NCBI GenBank assembly: GCA_946557105.1 | Contig: CAMNSZ010000007.1 | Span: forward strand, 1-64,000 | Length of the DNA stretch: 64,000 nt | DNA from: an uncultured Lachnospiraceae bacterium | GTDB taxonomy: Bacteria > Bacillota > Clostridia > Lachnospirales > Lachnospiraceae | Direction: 5' to 3' | Shown here: positions 1 to 9,575 of the stretch, piece after piece | How the letters are laid out: each line of letters opens with the position of its first letter | Numbering within the stretch: position 1 is the first letter of the stretch | The notes under the pieces: model-generated | What the model saw: the letters and a program-made list of their open reading frames with translations, nothing else | What the model was told of the DNA's origin: nothing | Database searches by the model: none | Program-made: the position numbers and the translations under genes

Positions 1-156
1 CCGCAGCACTCCTCGTCGTGGTCGTGATGATGGCCGTGACCGCAGCACTCCTCGTCGTGGTCGTGATGATGGCCGTGACCGCAGCACTCCTCGTTATGGT
101 CATGATGATGGCCGTGACCGCAGCATTCCTCGTCGTGGTCATGATGGTGATGCTCA
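1..156 (-). repeat. 39-bp tandem repeat encoding a His/Cys-rich tail
   Basis: At least four in-frame copies of a 39-bp unit start at 1, 40, 79 and 118. The first three are nearly identical; the fourth diverges in its second half. Each encodes 13 residues with five or so His, two Asp, two Glu and a Cys-Cys pair. The array continues past the window edge. The perfect codon phase shows it is part of the CobW-like protein and not a CRISPR or intergenic repeat. Confidence 0.9.
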
Positions 157-803
157 TGCTCCTCATGGACATGCTCCAGCATCTCCTTCATCATATCCTC
201 CAGCTTATCGGCGCCCTCAATGGTCTCTAACACTGTCCTTCCGTCCAATTGCTCCAAAGGCGTGGTAATGATTGTCGCCTTGTTATTATACTCGCGAATC
301 ATCTGTACGCACTCGCTAATTCTATCCTGATTCACCTTGTCCGTTCTGCTAAGGATGATTGTGCCCGCATAAGCTATCTGGTTGATAAAAAATTCACCGA
401 AATTCTTGATATACATTTTACACTTGGAAGCGTCCACAACCGCCACCGCGCTGTTCACCTGTACGTCCAAATCCTCGGCCACATCCTCCACCGCTTTCAG
501 CACGTCGGAAAGCTTTCCCACTCCTGATGGTTCGATCAAAATACGCTCCGGGGCATAAGTACTGATAACCTCCTTTAAGGAAGCGCCGAAATCGCCTACC
601 AGAGAACAACAGATACATCCGGAGTTCATCTCCTTAATCTCGATTCCCGCCTCCTTTAAAAATCCTCCGTCAATGCCTATTTCTCCAAATTCATTTTCAA
701 TCAGCACGGTCTTGCTGCCATCCAAGGCCTCCTTTAACAGCTTTTTTATCAAAGTAGTCTTCCCTGCTCCCAAAAAGCCTGACACTACGTCAATCTTCGT
801 CAT
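1..803 (-). CDS. CobW/YjiA-type GTP-binding metal chaperone (3' end cut by window)
   Basis: G3E-family P-loop GTPase of the CobW/YjiA/ZNG1 type, thought to deliver metal ions to target proteins in the cytosol. The start is ATG at 801-803. The reading shows a Walker A motif GFLGAGKTT at residues 9-17, the switch segment ENEFGE near residue 36, and the family's metal-binding CxCC motif (CICC, Cys63, Cys65, Cys66). A guanine-specificity motif SRTDK lies near residue 155. The C-terminal part turns into a His/Cys-rich tail made of 13-residue repeats (HGHHHDHDEECCG) that runs off the window edge, so the length of the tail and the stop codon are unknown. The CxCC motif and His tail point to Zn, Ni or Co handling, but the metal cannot be told from sequence. 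Confidence 0.88.
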   Translation of the reverse strand, partial: MTKIDVVSGFLGAGKTTLIKKLLKEALDGSKTVLIENEFGEIGIDGGFLKEAGIEIKEMNSGCICCSLVGDFGASLKEVISTYAPERILIEPSGVGKLSDVLKAVEDVAEDLDVQVNSAVAVVDASKCKMYIKNFGEFFINQIAYAGTIILSRTDKVNQDRISECVQMIREYNNKATIITTPLEQLDGRTVLETIEGADKLEDMMKEMLEHVHEEHEHHHHDHDEECCGHGHHHDHNEECCGHGHHHDHDEECCGHGHHHDHDEECC

Positions 804-945
804 TTCGCTCAATCCTTTCTCTTTAAATAATAAATTCGGTATACCGCTGCCGTAAAAATTCGGCGGTCCGTTTACTGACCTCTATTTTCTACCATAATTA
901 CCGAAATGTCAATAATGGGATTATTAAAGGACTATAAAAGTTTTA

Positions 946-1728
946 TCAAATCCGGTGCGAAACTATCTCTGCCTCCAAAACGTTAAGAGGCACTGCTGCC
1001 GCCGTCTCTCCGTCCTCATCCATTCCGCACAAAATCCCAAGAAAATGCCCTTGCATATCAAAAAGTCCTCCCCCCGACATTCCCGGATATGCTTCCACCC
1101 CTGCCAGCATCATGTACTGAGCAAAATCCTCCACATAAATCCAAGGCTCCAACAGGCTTCCTTCGTATGCGTCTCCCGCAGCCTCCGATTTTGACCCCAT
1201 GGCAATGATACCGTCTCCGGTCTTTAAAGCGTCAAAGCTTTCCTTATCTATATTTACACAATAATATTGCCGCAGATTCTCCTCGGGAATCCGCTCGATA
1301 TCCACCTTGACAAACGCCAAATCGGCATTGCCCGAAACAATATATTCCGTACTTTCCACCAAAAAGCCATCAAAAAAAGTAAGCCATACCGCTCCCTTCG
1401 TCTGCTCCAAAATATGTCCTGCGGTTATCACCACCAGCTTGTCATCACAAATCCCGTAAATAACGCCGCTTCCCGACAACTCCTTAGCCGCTACCTTCAC
1501 CATCATGCCCGCCGAAATCCTCTGCAGCACGTCCGCCGCATTTTCCTGATTTGGAGCTTCAAGCTCAACTAAGGGAGCGCATGACAGATTAAATCTATCG
1601 GCATCCCCCTGCCCGTCTTCCGCCGGTCCGCTCTCTTTGGTTTTAAATTCCGGCAAACTATCGTAGCTGCAGCCGCCAAACGCCGATATGCACAAAATGC
1701 AAGCTATAAAAATCAGTAATTTATTCAT
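946..1728 (-). CDS. Trypsin-like (S1C-type) serine protease lipoprotein
   Basis: 260-residue predicted secreted lipoprotein. The N-terminus is a short hydrophobic signal ending in a lipobox-like FGGC, with the lipidated Cys at about residue 20. The protease domain shows the His region (VVITAGHIL), an Asp in NADLAFVKV and the Ser region as GMSGGGLF, the expected His-Asp-Ser order of the chymotrypsin/HtrA fold. The usual GNSGG has become GMSGG, which should keep the nucleophile. There is no PDZ domain, so it is shorter than HtrA/DegP. It likely acts on the outer face of the membrane; the substrate is unknown. It stands alone between the CobW-like gene and rnpB. Confidence 0.8.
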   Translation of the reverse strand: MNKLLIFIACILCISAFGGCSYDSLPEFKTKESGPAEDGQGDADRFNLSCAPLVELEAPNQENAADVLQRISAGMMVKVAAKELSGSGVIYGICDDKLVVITAGHILEQTKGAVWLTFFDGFLVESTEYIVSGNADLAFVKVDIERIPEENLRQYYCVNIDKESFDALKTGDGIIAMGSKSEAAGDAYEGSLLEPWIYVEDFAQYMMLAGVEAYPGMSGGGLFDMQGHFLGILCGMDEDGETAAAVPLNVLEAEIVSHRI

Positions 1729-1885
1729 TAAACTGCTCTCCTATATTGCTATTATAAAGCATACATACAAAGTAAGCAAATTCCATGGCTGCGACCGCAT
1801 AACCGAAGCTCCATGCCCGTCAGTGACGATCTTCTATTGCCGACATTTTATACGGAACATGGTCCGAAATTTATGCATGGCACAA

Positions 1886-1935
1886 CAAAAAAATCCGGCA
1901 AAATGACGTAAAAAGCCAATTTACCGGGTTTTTTA
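1886..1935 (-). terminator. Probable rho-independent terminator of rnpB
   Basis: Just past the RNase P RNA 3' end, the minus strand can pair CCGGTAAAT with ATTTTGCCGG (one bulge) and is followed by ATTTTTTTG. Position and T-run fit a terminator; the stem is imperfect. Confidence 0.6.
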
Positions 1936-1936
1936 T

Positions 1937-2367
1937 TGTAAGCAAAACGATAAGCCGGGTTATGTCGTGAATAATCATCTATCTAGTACGGCTGTCGCCA
2001 GCCGCATCAAGCGACCTACCTGAAAGCAGGTCGGGCCAACCTATAGCCTTCTGTTTGGTCTTGCTTCGGATGGGGTTTACATGGCTCCGCCCGTTACCGG
2101 ACGGACGGTAGTCTCTTAAACTGCCTTTCCACCCTTACCATGCGGCAGCGCGCTGCGCTGCCGCACAAAAATCCGTAAAGGGATTTTCCCAGATTCTCAG
2201 GCAAAGCCTAAAATCTGTGGCGGTATATTTCTGTTGCACTAGCCTTGGAGTCGCCTCCACCAGACGTTATCTGGCATCCTGCCCTGTGAAGCCCGGACTT
2301 TCCTCACCTGTCCGCCGCTGCAAATTGCAGAAGCGGCACAGCCGCGATTATTTATCTTACTTACATC
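1937..2367 (-). ncRNA. rnpB: RNase P RNA, bacterial class A
   Basis: Catalytic RNA of ribonuclease P, which matures tRNA 5' ends. Read on the minus strand, the segment holds the conserved core near the 5' end (GAGGAAAGTCCGGGC), the GGTAAGGGTGGAAAGGC block, the AGACTACCGTCC region, the GTAAACCCC block, the GGTTGGCCCG region, and the conserved 3' block ACCCGGCTTAT. The last block marks the class A type. A short P1 helix (TGTAAG with CTTACA) suggests ends near 2367 and 1937, and the 5' end agrees with the promoter at 2374-2402. Several plus-strand reading frames here are artefacts of this RNA gene. Ends are good to about 5 bases. Confidence 0.95.
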
Positions 2368-2373
2368 CTGTTT

Positions 2374-2402
2374 ATTATATAAATTATTTTTCAAAAAAAC
2401 AA
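2374..2402 (-). promoter_or_regulatory. SigA-type promoter of rnpB
   Basis: Minus strand: -35 TTGTTT (2397-2402), a 17-base spacer, and a perfect -10 TATAAT (2374-2379). The expected start of transcription, about 2367, coincides with the RNA 5' end deduced from the P1 helix. Confidence 0.75.
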
Positions 2403-2510
2403 GCTTTTATCCTTCAATTATTTCTTGAACCAGACGATTCACAAAATTACAGAAGCCATGCGCATTCATTCCCATAAGCGTTATTATAGCACGCCGGCAA
2501 TGCGCACGCG

Positions 2511-4166
2511 CTATACATTAAAACAGCTTCCGCCCACAAATTCCCTGCAGATTGAGTTATTTGGCAGGCTTTCGCTGGTGACGTTCAGAAAATAGTCCAG
2601 AAATTTCAACAGACGCTTTGCCTCGTAATACTCCGGTACATCCTTTGGTATCTGGAAAAGAAGCGGCTCCGCAAACTGCTTTAACACAGCAAGCTCATAA
2701 ATCAAAACGGAATTGAACATAGCGTCCGCCTCCTCCTGAAACGGAAAAATGTTTTCCTCCTCGCCCCTTCGCACGGAAGGCCACATCTCAATTGTCCTTC
2801 TGGCGTCAGACCCCCTTGTTCTGGCATCCCGAACCATACGCCTTAACAGCCTTCCGTCCGTGGTGGGAATTCTGTTGTGCTCGTCAATATTAATATTTGT
2901 GAGGGCGCTGATATAAATTTTATATTTACTATCCGCAGGGAGCGCATAGGAGGTTTTGTCATTTAAGCCATGGATTCCTTCAATCACAAGAATATCGTCT
3001 GCTCCCAGCCGCTTAAATCTGCCCCTGTATTCCCTTTTCCCCGTCTTGAAGTTAAAGGTGGGAAGCTCTACTCTCTCCCCCTCTAAAAGACGCACCATAT
3101 CATCATTAAATTTCTCGATGTCAATGGCCTCCAGACATTCAAAATTATATTTTCCGTTCTCGTCCAGCGGTGTAAGCTCCCTGTCCACAAAATAGTCGTC
3201 CAGACCGATGGGATGAGGCGTTTTTCCCAAGGTGCGCAGCTGTACGGACAATCTGTTTGCAAAGCTGGTCTTGCCGGAGGAGGAAGGCCCTGCTATCATA
3301 ATAAATTTCACATTGCCACGCTTTATGATATCCTTTGCAATCTCACCGATTTTCCTCTCCTGCTCGGCCTCCTGCACCAAAATCAGCTCGCTCATGGAAC
3401 CGCTGCAAATCTGGTCGTTCAAATCGCCAACCGTCTCGATTCCAACCCTTTTTCCCCAGTCCGCAGAGGCCTTAAGCGTCTCAAACAACATTTTCCTCTC
3501 CACAAAAGGCTCCACCACGGCAGGCTGGCTTTTTGTAGGTAAAAGGAGCATAAAGCCTTCGTCATAGGCAATCACATCAAACCATTTCACATATCCGGCA
3601 TTAGGCAGCATATATCCGTAGTAGTAATCATAATATCCCTCTATCTCATAAATATTGACAAAAGAGCTCCTTCGATAGCGGAAAAGCTTCTCCTTGTCCT
3701 TCATCCCATGCTTCCGGAACAATTCCATTGCATCGTCCAAGGCACAGGATTTTTTCATAAAAGGAGTTTTTTGTGCAGAAAGCTCAAGCATTCTGCTCTT
3801 AATTTTTTCCGCGTTTTCTGCCGTTGCGGCAATGCTTCCTCTTGGATTGACATAGGAGCCGTGTCCTACGGCAAATTCCACCCTGCAGCGCTGTGCCGCG
3901 TCGGCGCCGAATACGTCGAACACACCCTTCAAAAACAGCATAGTGGCCGTTCTCACATAAGTCTTATAGCCTACGTCATCCTTCAATGTAAAAAAATCCA
4001 AGGTACAGTCCTTCGTCAGCTTTTTAAAGAGCTCCCGAATCTTGCCGTTAGCGGCAACTACCGCAATCATACCATCATACTGCTCCTGATACGGTTCTAC
4101 TACCGTTTCATAAGTGGTTCCCTGAGGATATTGCTTGCGCTCTCCGTTTATCGTTATCGTATACAT
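2511..4166 (-). CDS. TGS/ThrRS-editing-like + uridine kinase-like nucleoside kinase
   Basis: 551-residue two-part protein common in Clostridia. The N-terminal region (about residues 1-270) is ubiquitin-like/threonyl-tRNA-synthetase-like, starting MYTITINGERKQYPQGT and including FAVGHGSYV. The C-terminal region is a uridine-kinase/phosphoribulokinase-type P-loop kinase with Walker A GPSSSGKTSFA near residue 295, GLDDYFVDRE and VIEGIHGLN. It should phosphorylate a nucleoside or related small molecule with NTP; the substrate is not certain. I start at 4166 because an AAGGAAGG ribosome site lies about 8 bases upstream; the frame is open to an upstream ATG at 4190 without a comparable site. It follows trmK by about 50 bases in the same direction, so it may be co-transcribed. 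Confidence 0.85.
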   Translation of the reverse strand: MYTITINGERKQYPQGTTYETVVEPYQEQYDGMIAVVAANGKIRELFKKLTKDCTLDFFTLKDDVGYKTYVRTATMLFLKGVFDVFGADAAQRCRVEFAVGHGSYVNPRGSIAATAENAEKIKSRMLELSAQKTPFMKKSCALDDAMELFRKHGMKDKEKLFRYRRSSFVNIYEIEGYYDYYYGYMLPNAGYVKWFDVIAYDEGFMLLLPTKSQPAVVEPFVERKMLFETLKASADWGKRVGIETVGDLNDQICSGSMSELILVQEAEQERKIGEIAKDIIKRGNVKFIMIAGPSSSGKTSFANRLSVQLRTLGKTPHPIGLDDYFVDRELTPLDENGKYNFECLEAIDIEKFNDDMVRLLEGERVELPTFNFKTGKREYRGRFKRLGADDILVIEGIHGLNDKTSYALPADSKYKIYISALTNINIDEHNRIPTTDGRLLRRMVRDARTRGSDARRTIEMWPSVRRGEEENIFPFQEEADAMFNSVLIYELAVLKQFAEPLLFQIPKDVPEYYEAKRLLKFLDYFLNVTSESLPNNSICREFVGGSCFNV

Positions 4167-4216
4167 TTTATTTTCCTTCCTTCTCTTCATATAACCCCGC
4201 TAATTGATTTCTATAA

Positions 4217-4987
4217 TCATATTCCCCCCAGAAGCTCCAGTGCCTGACTAATTTCTAAAAGCTCCTCTCGCACCTGAATCAATCGTTTTGACGCGCGCTT
4301 TGTATCCTGACAAAGAAGCCCTTCTTCAATGCCTCTGACGGCACGCTGCCTATCCAGCAGATAAGCCCTTAACACGGGATGCCTTTTTGTAAGCAGCAAT
4401 TTTCCATACCTGTCATAAAGACTTTGAAGCTGCTTGCTTACAGGCTCTCGTGACAGATTGCCCACGGCTCCTTGCGGCTCCTCTCCCTCACATCCGCCCC
4501 ATGACGCTTTCATAAGAAAATAGTACTTCCCAGCCTCAAAAAGTACATTCTCCCCGAGTATTTCATATCCGCTTTCCCGGAGAAATTTCCTGAATTCATA
4601 AAGCTCCGACTGAGGCTGCAAAATCAACTCCTTGAAGCTTCTGGACTTATCCTCGTGGTCGGACAGAATTTTCTGCATCAGCCTCCCGCCCATTCCGGCA
4701 CAGACGAGAGTATCCGCTTCTCCCGCACAGTATGCCTCCAATCCGTCGGAAAGCCGTGTCTCTATGTAATCGCCCAGCCCGTAAGCCGCCACATGCTCTT
4801 GCGCCCGTGAGAGCGGACCCCTTCGCACATCCATGGCAAGCACCCTTGGACTGATCCCCCTCTGTATCAAATAAACGGACAAAAAGCCGTGGTCGCATCC
4901 CACATCGACAGCCCTGTTCCCCCGGGTCACCATATCCGCAAGCGCCTGAAGTCTCTCGGAAAGCGTAACTTCCTTTAGCGCTCCCAT
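4217..4987 (-). CDS. trmK: tRNA (adenine(22)-N1)-methyltransferase TrmK
   Basis: 256-residue SAM-dependent Rossmann methyltransferase of the TrmK (YqfN) family, which makes m1A22 in bacterial tRNAs. The SAM-binding motif AVDVGCDHGFLSVYL lies at residues 23-37, followed by LAMDVRRGPL and the family signature CAGMGGRLMQKIL near residue 95. The C-terminal third is predicted helical, consistent with the coiled-coil domain of TrmK. Its ATG overlaps the rpoD stop by one base (TGATG), suggesting translational coupling. The rpoD-trmK order is conserved in Firmicutes, which supports the assignment. Confidence 0.92.
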   Translation of the reverse strand: MGALKEVTLSERLQALADMVTRGNRAVDVGCDHGFLSVYLIQRGISPRVLAMDVRRGPLSRAQEHVAAYGLGDYIETRLSDGLEAYCAGEADTLVCAGMGGRLMQKILSDHEDKSRSFKELILQPQSELYEFRKFLRESGYEILGENVLFEAGKYYFLMKASWGGCEGEEPQGAVGNLSREPVSKQLQSLYDRYGKLLLTKRHPVLRAYLLDRQRAVRGIEEGLLCQDTKRASKRLIQVREELLEISQALELLGGI

Positions 4988-6099
4988 CAGTCCAAATAAT
5001 CCTTCAGCTTACGACTGCGGCTGGGATGACGCAGCTTACGCAGCGCCTTTGCTTCAATCTGGCGGATACGCTCACGAGTAACGTTAAACTCCTTGCCCAC
5101 CTCTTCCAGCGTTCGCGCCCGCCCATCATCCAAACCAAAGCGCAGACGCAGCACCTTCTGTTCCCTTTCCGTCAGAGTGCTTAGTACCTCCACAAGCTGC
5201 TCCTTCAGCAAGGTGAACGCTGCCGCATCCGCGGGAACCGGTACGTTATCGTCCTGAATAAAATCTCCCAGATGGCTGTCCTCCTCCTCACCGATAGGCG
5301 TTTCCAGAGAAACCGGCTCCTGACTGATTTTTAAAATTTCACGCACGCGGTCAACCGGCATGTTCATTTCTTCTGCAATTTCCTCGGGAGACGGCTCTCT
5401 TCCCAGCTCCTGCAGAAGCTGACGGCTTACACGGATGAGTTTATTAATAGTCTCTACCATATGCACGGGGATTCTAATGGTTCGCGCCTGATCCGCTATG
5501 GCTCTGGTGATAGCCTGACGAATCCACCATGTGGCATAGGTTGAAAACTTATATCCCTTACGATAATCAAATTTTTCCACAGCCTTAATAAGACCCAGAT
5601 TTCCCTCCTGAATCAAATCAAGGAACAACATACCCCTGCCTACATATCTCTTGGCAATACTGACTACCAGACGCAAGTTTGCCTCGGCAAGACGTTTCTT
5701 GGCATCCTGATCGCCAAGCTCCATTCTCTTCGCCAGCTCGATTTCCTCCTCAGCCGAAAGCAAAGGCACCTTTCCTATTTCCTTTAAATACATGCGCACG
5801 GGATCTTCGATGCTGATGCCGTCCGGAACGGACAAATCGAGATTTTCCACATCCACCTCGTCCTCATCGGTAAGGATAATCTCCTCGTCGTCCACATCGT
5901 CCTCATCCGTGATCCTGAGCACGTCCACATTGTTCTGGTCCAATACCTCTAAAATTTTCTCAAACTGCTCCTCCTCCAAGGACATATCGGAAAAGAAGTC
6001 GCTGATTTCCTGATATTCCAGAACATTTTTCTTTTTCTTTGCGGTACTCAAAAGCTCCTTCACTTTTTCATCGAACTTTACCTGTGTGTTTTCATCCAT
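4987..6099 (-). CDS. rpoD: RNA polymerase primary sigma factor (SigA/RpoD)
   Basis: 370-residue housekeeping sigma factor. A short acidic region 1.1 (residues 50-85 rich in D and E) precedes region 1.2 ([17 protein letters not shown]), the region 2 core ([17 protein letters not shown]), the region 3 segment ([19 protein letters not shown]) and the region 4.2 helix-turn-helix ([20 protein letters not shown]). The length is normal for Firmicutes SigA. It sits in the conserved macromolecular-synthesis group dnaG-rpoD-trmK, 74 bases after dnaG. This explains the TTGACA/TATAAT-like promoters found elsewhere in the window. Confidence 0.97.
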   Translation of the reverse strand: MDENTQVKFDEKVKELLSTAKKKKNVLEYQEISDFFSDMSLEEEQFEKILEVLDQNNVDVLRITDEDDVDDEEIILTDEDEVDVENLDLSVPDGISIEDPVRMYLKEIGKVPLLSAEEEIELAKRMELGDQDAKKRLAEANLRLVVSIAKRYVGRGMLFLDLIQEGNLGLIKAVEKFDYRKGYKFSTYATWWIRQAITRAIADQARTIRIPVHMVETINKLIRVSRQLLQELGREPSPEEIAEEMNMPVDRVREILKISQEPVSLETPIGEEEDSHLGDFIQDDNVPVPADAAAFTLLKEQLVEVLSTLTEREQKVLRLRFGLDDGRARTLEEVGKEFNVTRERIRQIEAKALRKLRHPSRSRKLKDYLD

Positions 6100-6173
6100 T
6101 TTCGTGGTTCCATCCTTCCCAGAATTTTCATTTCCTTTTGTATCGTTTTCTGTTGTTTTTCCTATTCTTGACC

Positions 6174-7946
6174 TTATTCTAAAGAAATATGCGTTTTTGC
6201 AAGCCCTTCCAGCGCTTTCTTGCCCTCAACCGCCTGCTTTAAGGCATTTACATCCGCCCCCAGATTAGCGGTATAGTATTCATAACTATTTTTTTTCACA
6301 GCAAGCAGAATATCGCGGAATGCCTTTTCCTTCTCCTGCACAGTGGTAAGCTCCGGCAGACTTGTATGAAAAAGCTCCGCCGCCTCCCGCTGCTTTTCCT
6401 CATCCTCAAACATGCTGATAATGCCCGCCGGATTATAATTTCCCTTCTCTAAATCAGAAAACAGTCTCTCGGCAACCTGCCTATACAGCTCCTCCGTAAA
6501 ATCCTCAGCCGAAATATAAGGTTTTATTTTATCATAAAGATTTGGCATATCCGTTATCCAAGTGAGCAAAAGTCTCTGCGCCCGCTTAGCGTTTTCCTGC
6601 GGATTGCTCTTTTGGTGCACTAATGTTTTCGGACGCTCTATAGGACGCGCCAGACCTGTTGAAGACGCGTAATTAAGCACCAGCTTACGCAAATTTTCCA
6701 CGCCGATAAAATATTTCTCCGCAACTGCCTGCAGATAATTATCCCTCTCCACTTCCTCCTGAAAACCGCAAAGCCTTCTTGCCGTCTCACGGTGAAATCT
6801 TGTCTTTTGCTCCGGATCCTTTAAATCATACTGCTCCTCCAATATGCGGATTTCAAAAAAGAAGCTGTTCTCCGCCTGCGCAATACGTTCTTCAAAAGCT
6901 TCCCTCCCAAGATTTTTCATAAACTCGTCGGGATCCTTATACGGCTTCATACTTATAACCTTCCCCGTAAGATTCGCTTCCCGCAAAATTCCGATTGCCC
7001 TAAGCGCCGCCTTTATTCCCGCGCCGTCGCTGTCATATGCAAGCAGTACATTATCGGTATATCTGCGAAGAAGATTGGCCTGTTCCTGCGTAAAAGCCGT
7101 TCCCAAAGAAGCTACTGCCTGAGTAAAGCCTGCCTGATGCATGGCTATCACATCCATATAACCCTCGCAAAGTATCACATTACCGCTCCTTGCCGTCCGG
7201 GCAAAATTCAACCCGTACAGATTCCTTCGCTTATCAAAAACAAGAGTCTCCGGCGAGTTTAAATATTTCGGCTCACCGTTGCCCATCACACGGCCGCCAA
7301 AGCCTATCACCCTGTGATTGATATCCTGAATGGGAAACATGACCCTGTTCCAGAATTGGCTTACAAGTCCGCTCCTCTCGGAATAATTGGCAAGCCCCGC
7401 CTCCTTTATCAACTCGTCCTCAAAGCCCTTCGTACGTAAATACCGCACCAGCTGCGCCCCATTTTTCCCCGCGTAGCCCAGCCCGAACCTATGCATGGTT
7501 TCCTCCGACAATTCTCTCTTTTTCAGATACGAACGCCCTACCTCCCCATGAGGCGTACGCAGCTGATAATAAAAGAATTTTGCCGCCTCCTTATTGACCT
7601 CGAGAAGCCTTGTCCTCTTGTCCGCCCTCTGTCTGGCCTCCGCCGAATACTCCGGCTCGGGAAGGCTCACTCCCGCTCTGCCTGCCAGAAGCTTAACCGC
7701 CTCGGGAAAAGTATAATTCTCGTATTTCATTACAAATGTATAGACATTACCGCTTACGCCGCATCCAAAGCAATGATACATCTGCTTCGGACCGGACACG
7801 GAAAAGGAGGGCGTCTTTTCATTATGAAAGGGACAGCACCCCCAGTGACTGCTTCCCTTTTTCTGTAGCTTCACATAGCCTGACACCACATCCACAATAT
7901 CGTTTTTCATTCTGATTTCTTCGATAAGTTCTTCCGGATAAAACAT
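6174..7946 (-). CDS. dnaG: DNA primase DnaG
   Basis: 590-residue primase that makes RNA primers at the replication fork. The N-terminal CHC2 zinc finger is visible ([12 protein letters not shown] ... [10 protein letters not shown], about residues 36-62), followed by the catalytic core and TOPRIM motifs ([16 protein letters not shown] and [10 protein letters not shown]). The C-terminal third is the helical DnaB-helicase interaction domain. I start at 7946 (MFYPEEL) because AAGGAG lies at 7954-7959, seven bases upstream. The in-frame ATG at 7968-7970 would overlap dgt, lacks a good ribosome site and would add eight atypical residues. Confidence 0.96.
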   Translation of the reverse strand: MFYPEELIEEIRMKNDIVDVVSGYVKLQKKGSSHWGCCPFHNEKTPSFSVSGPKQMYHCFGCGVSGNVYTFVMKYENYTFPEAVKLLAGRAGVSLPEPEYSAEARQRADKRTRLLEVNKEAAKFFYYQLRTPHGEVGRSYLKKRELSEETMHRFGLGYAGKNGAQLVRYLRTKGFEDELIKEAGLANYSERSGLVSQFWNRVMFPIQDINHRVIGFGGRVMGNGEPKYLNSPETLVFDKRRNLYGLNFARTARSGNVILCEGYMDVIAMHQAGFTQAVASLGTAFTQEQANLLRRYTDNVLLAYDSDGAGIKAALRAIGILREANLTGKVISMKPYKDPDEFMKNLGREAFEERIAQAENSFFFEIRILEEQYDLKDPEQKTRFHRETARRLCGFQEEVERDNYLQAVAEKYFIGVENLRKLVLNYASSTGLARPIERPKTLVHQKSNPQENAKRAQRLLLTWITDMPNLYDKIKPYISAEDFTEELYRQVAERLFSDLEKGNYNPAGIISMFEDEEKQREAAELFHTSLPELTTVQEKEKAFRDILLAVKKNSYEYYTANLGADVNALKQAVEGKKALEGLAKTHISLE

Positions 7947-7957
7947 TTTATGGCTCC

Positions 7958-8962
7958 TTAAATCTGCCATGATTTAGGTATGTAAATATCCTCATATACC
8001 GCAATGGCAAAGCGGTCGCTCATGGCTCCCACATAATCGCAGACGACCCTCTCTCTGGGCTCTCCATCCGCTACCAGATTTAAAAATTCCTCGGGCAGAG
8101 CTTCGATATGCTTCAGGTAATGGTGATACAAAGTCTCCATAAGCTCCTCCGCTTTCCCCTCCTCGCTTTTTGCCTCCGGATTCTGATATACTCTCTCAAA
8201 CATAAATTGGCGGAGGCTCTTCATCGCATCGGCGACCGGCTCCGACATAATAATATCGTTCTGCTCCATGCTGTTCATCACAATATCATGGATAAAATGA
8301 TCCAACCGTTCTCCCGGTGTAGAGCCCAGCACCTCTCTGATACTTTTCGGAACATCGCTCTCCTTTAAAATGCCGGCACGCACCGCATCGTCCATGTCAT
8401 GATGGATATAGGCTATCTTATCGGACAACCGAACTATCTTCCCCTCCAGCGTATGGGGCTTTCCTATGGTCTGGTGATTCCTGATACCGTCTCTCACTTC
8501 ATAAGTCAGGTTAAGACCCAGACCGCCCTTCTCCAGCCTGTCCACGGTCCGCACGCTCTGCTCACTATGTTCAAAGCCAAGAGGACATACTCTGTTCAAC
8601 GCTCTCTCACCCGCATGTCCAAAAGGCGTATGTCCTAAATCATGTCCCAATGCTATCGCTTCCACCAGCTCTTCATTCAGCTTTAGCGCTTTTGCTATGG
8701 TACGGGCATTCTGCGAAACCTCCAGCGTATGAGTAAGCCTTGTCCTGTAATGGTCTCCCTCCGGCGTCAAAAATACCTGTGTCTTATCCTTGAGTCTCCT
8801 AAATGCCTTACAGTGAATTATCCTGTCTCTGTCTCTCTGAAAAACAGGTCTGATGTCACACTGCTCCTCGGGCTTTGACCTGCCCTTTGACCTCATGCTC
8901 AAGGCGGCATAAGGACTGAGATAGTCCTTCTCCCACTGTTCTAAGCTCTCTCTGATTGTCAT
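7958..8962 (-). CDS. dgt: Deoxyguanosinetriphosphate triphosphohydrolase-like protein
   Basis: 334-residue HD-domain phosphohydrolase of the dGTPase family, which removes triphosphate from dGTP or other dNTPs and so influences nucleotide pools. Visible elements are the N-terminal CKAFRRLKDKTQVF segment, the metal-binding HTLEVSQNAR and GHDLGHTPFGHAGE (HD motif), and YIHHDMDDAV. It is shorter than the about 500-residue E. coli Dgt and matches the short Firmicutes type that precedes dnaG. Start ATG 8960-8962 has an AGGAG site upstream. Substrate range is not readable from sequence. Confidence 0.9.
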   Translation of the reverse strand: MTIRESLEQWEKDYLSPYAALSMRSKGRSKPEEQCDIRPVFQRDRDRIIHCKAFRRLKDKTQVFLTPEGDHYRTRLTHTLEVSQNARTIAKALKLNEELVEAIALGHDLGHTPFGHAGERALNRVCPLGFEHSEQSVRTVDRLEKGGLGLNLTYEVRDGIRNHQTIGKPHTLEGKIVRLSDKIAYIHHDMDDAVRAGILKESDVPKSIREVLGSTPGERLDHFIHDIVMNSMEQNDIIMSEPVADAMKSLRQFMFERVYQNPEAKSEEGKAEELMETLYHHYLKHIEALPEEFLNLVADGEPRERVVCDYVGAMSDRFAIAVYEDIYIPKSWQI

Positions 8963-9100
8963 GTCAGCTCCTATCCGACGCTTCTTACGCGCCTAAGTAA
9001 GACTTCTCCTGTACATCCCTCAAGCTAAAACGCTTAAAATATCGCCCTATTTTATGTATTCTGCGCGATTCCTTGAAATCCTTTTTTCCTATAAAAATAT

Positions 9101-9538
9101 TTAAAAAAATAATCTTTTACATTTTGCCGCCGCTTTAGACAAAGCCGGTCTTAAAGGACGCAAAAAGAGCCACAATCCTGCAGCCGTTCTATAAGCAATA
9201 TGATTAACGGAAAATTTTTTCCCTTTTCTTATAATTCCTACCAATACTCCTTTTATCTGCTCCCTGTTCAGCGGGCCTTCAATTTCACTCTGATTGTCGC
9301 CTACCATATAATAGGCCCCTCCCCTGCGTCTCCAGATGCGGTGCAGCACCAAAATTCCCTTGTCCCTGCGATACAAAACCACATCCCCCCGCTTAGGCGT
9401 CCTATCACCAATGGGCGCTATGACCGCCTCGTCTCTTTCCGGCACAAAAAGCGGATACATGCTGTAGCCCCAAGGCTTGAGCTGAACGGTTTTTCCCTCC
9501 GCTAAAAGTCTCTCCACATCCTTTTTATCCACTTTCAT
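9101..9538 (-). CDS. S24/S26-family (SipW-like Ser/His) peptidase of the peptide locus
   Basis: 145-residue signal-peptidase-like protein. The nucleophile box is GYSMYPLF near residue 24; GDVVLYRR follows, then LVLHRIW and VGDNQSEIEG. A His in the HR(I/V) position instead of the bacterial-type Lys is the hallmark of the S26B (SipW/eukaryotic SPC) branch, so a Ser-His dyad is likely. Unlike SipW there is no N-terminal membrane anchor; only a weakly hydrophobic C-terminal stretch (AAGLWLFLRPLRPAL) could touch the membrane. I start at 9538, where GGAGG lies just upstream, rather than 48 bases earlier. It is transcribed away from the PqqD/HPrK fusion gene. Such peptidases recur beside PqqD and HPrK-like genes; the likely role is leader removal, which is inference. 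Confidence 0.75.
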   Translation of the reverse strand: MKVDKKDVERLLAEGKTVQLKPWGYSMYPLFVPERDEAVIAPIGDRTPKRGDVVLYRRDKGILVLHRIWRRRGGAYYMVGDNQSEIEGPLNREQIKGVLVGIIRKGKKFSVNHIAYRTAAGLWLFLRPLRPALSKAAAKCKRLFF

Positions 9539-9575
9539 ACTAAACCTCCATGTCAGAGCTTTATTTTCCTTTTTC

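Noticed and set aside
1-156. Tandem repeats as a CRISPR array
   Set aside because: No spacers; units are contiguous, 39 bp and in frame with the CobW-like protein.
2217-2477. Plus-strand open frame as a gene
   Set aside because: It overlaps rnpB and its promoter; no ribosome site or family signal.
7947-7970. Longer dnaG start
   Set aside because: The AAGGAG at 7954-7959 serves the ATG at 7946, and the extra residues do not fit DnaG.
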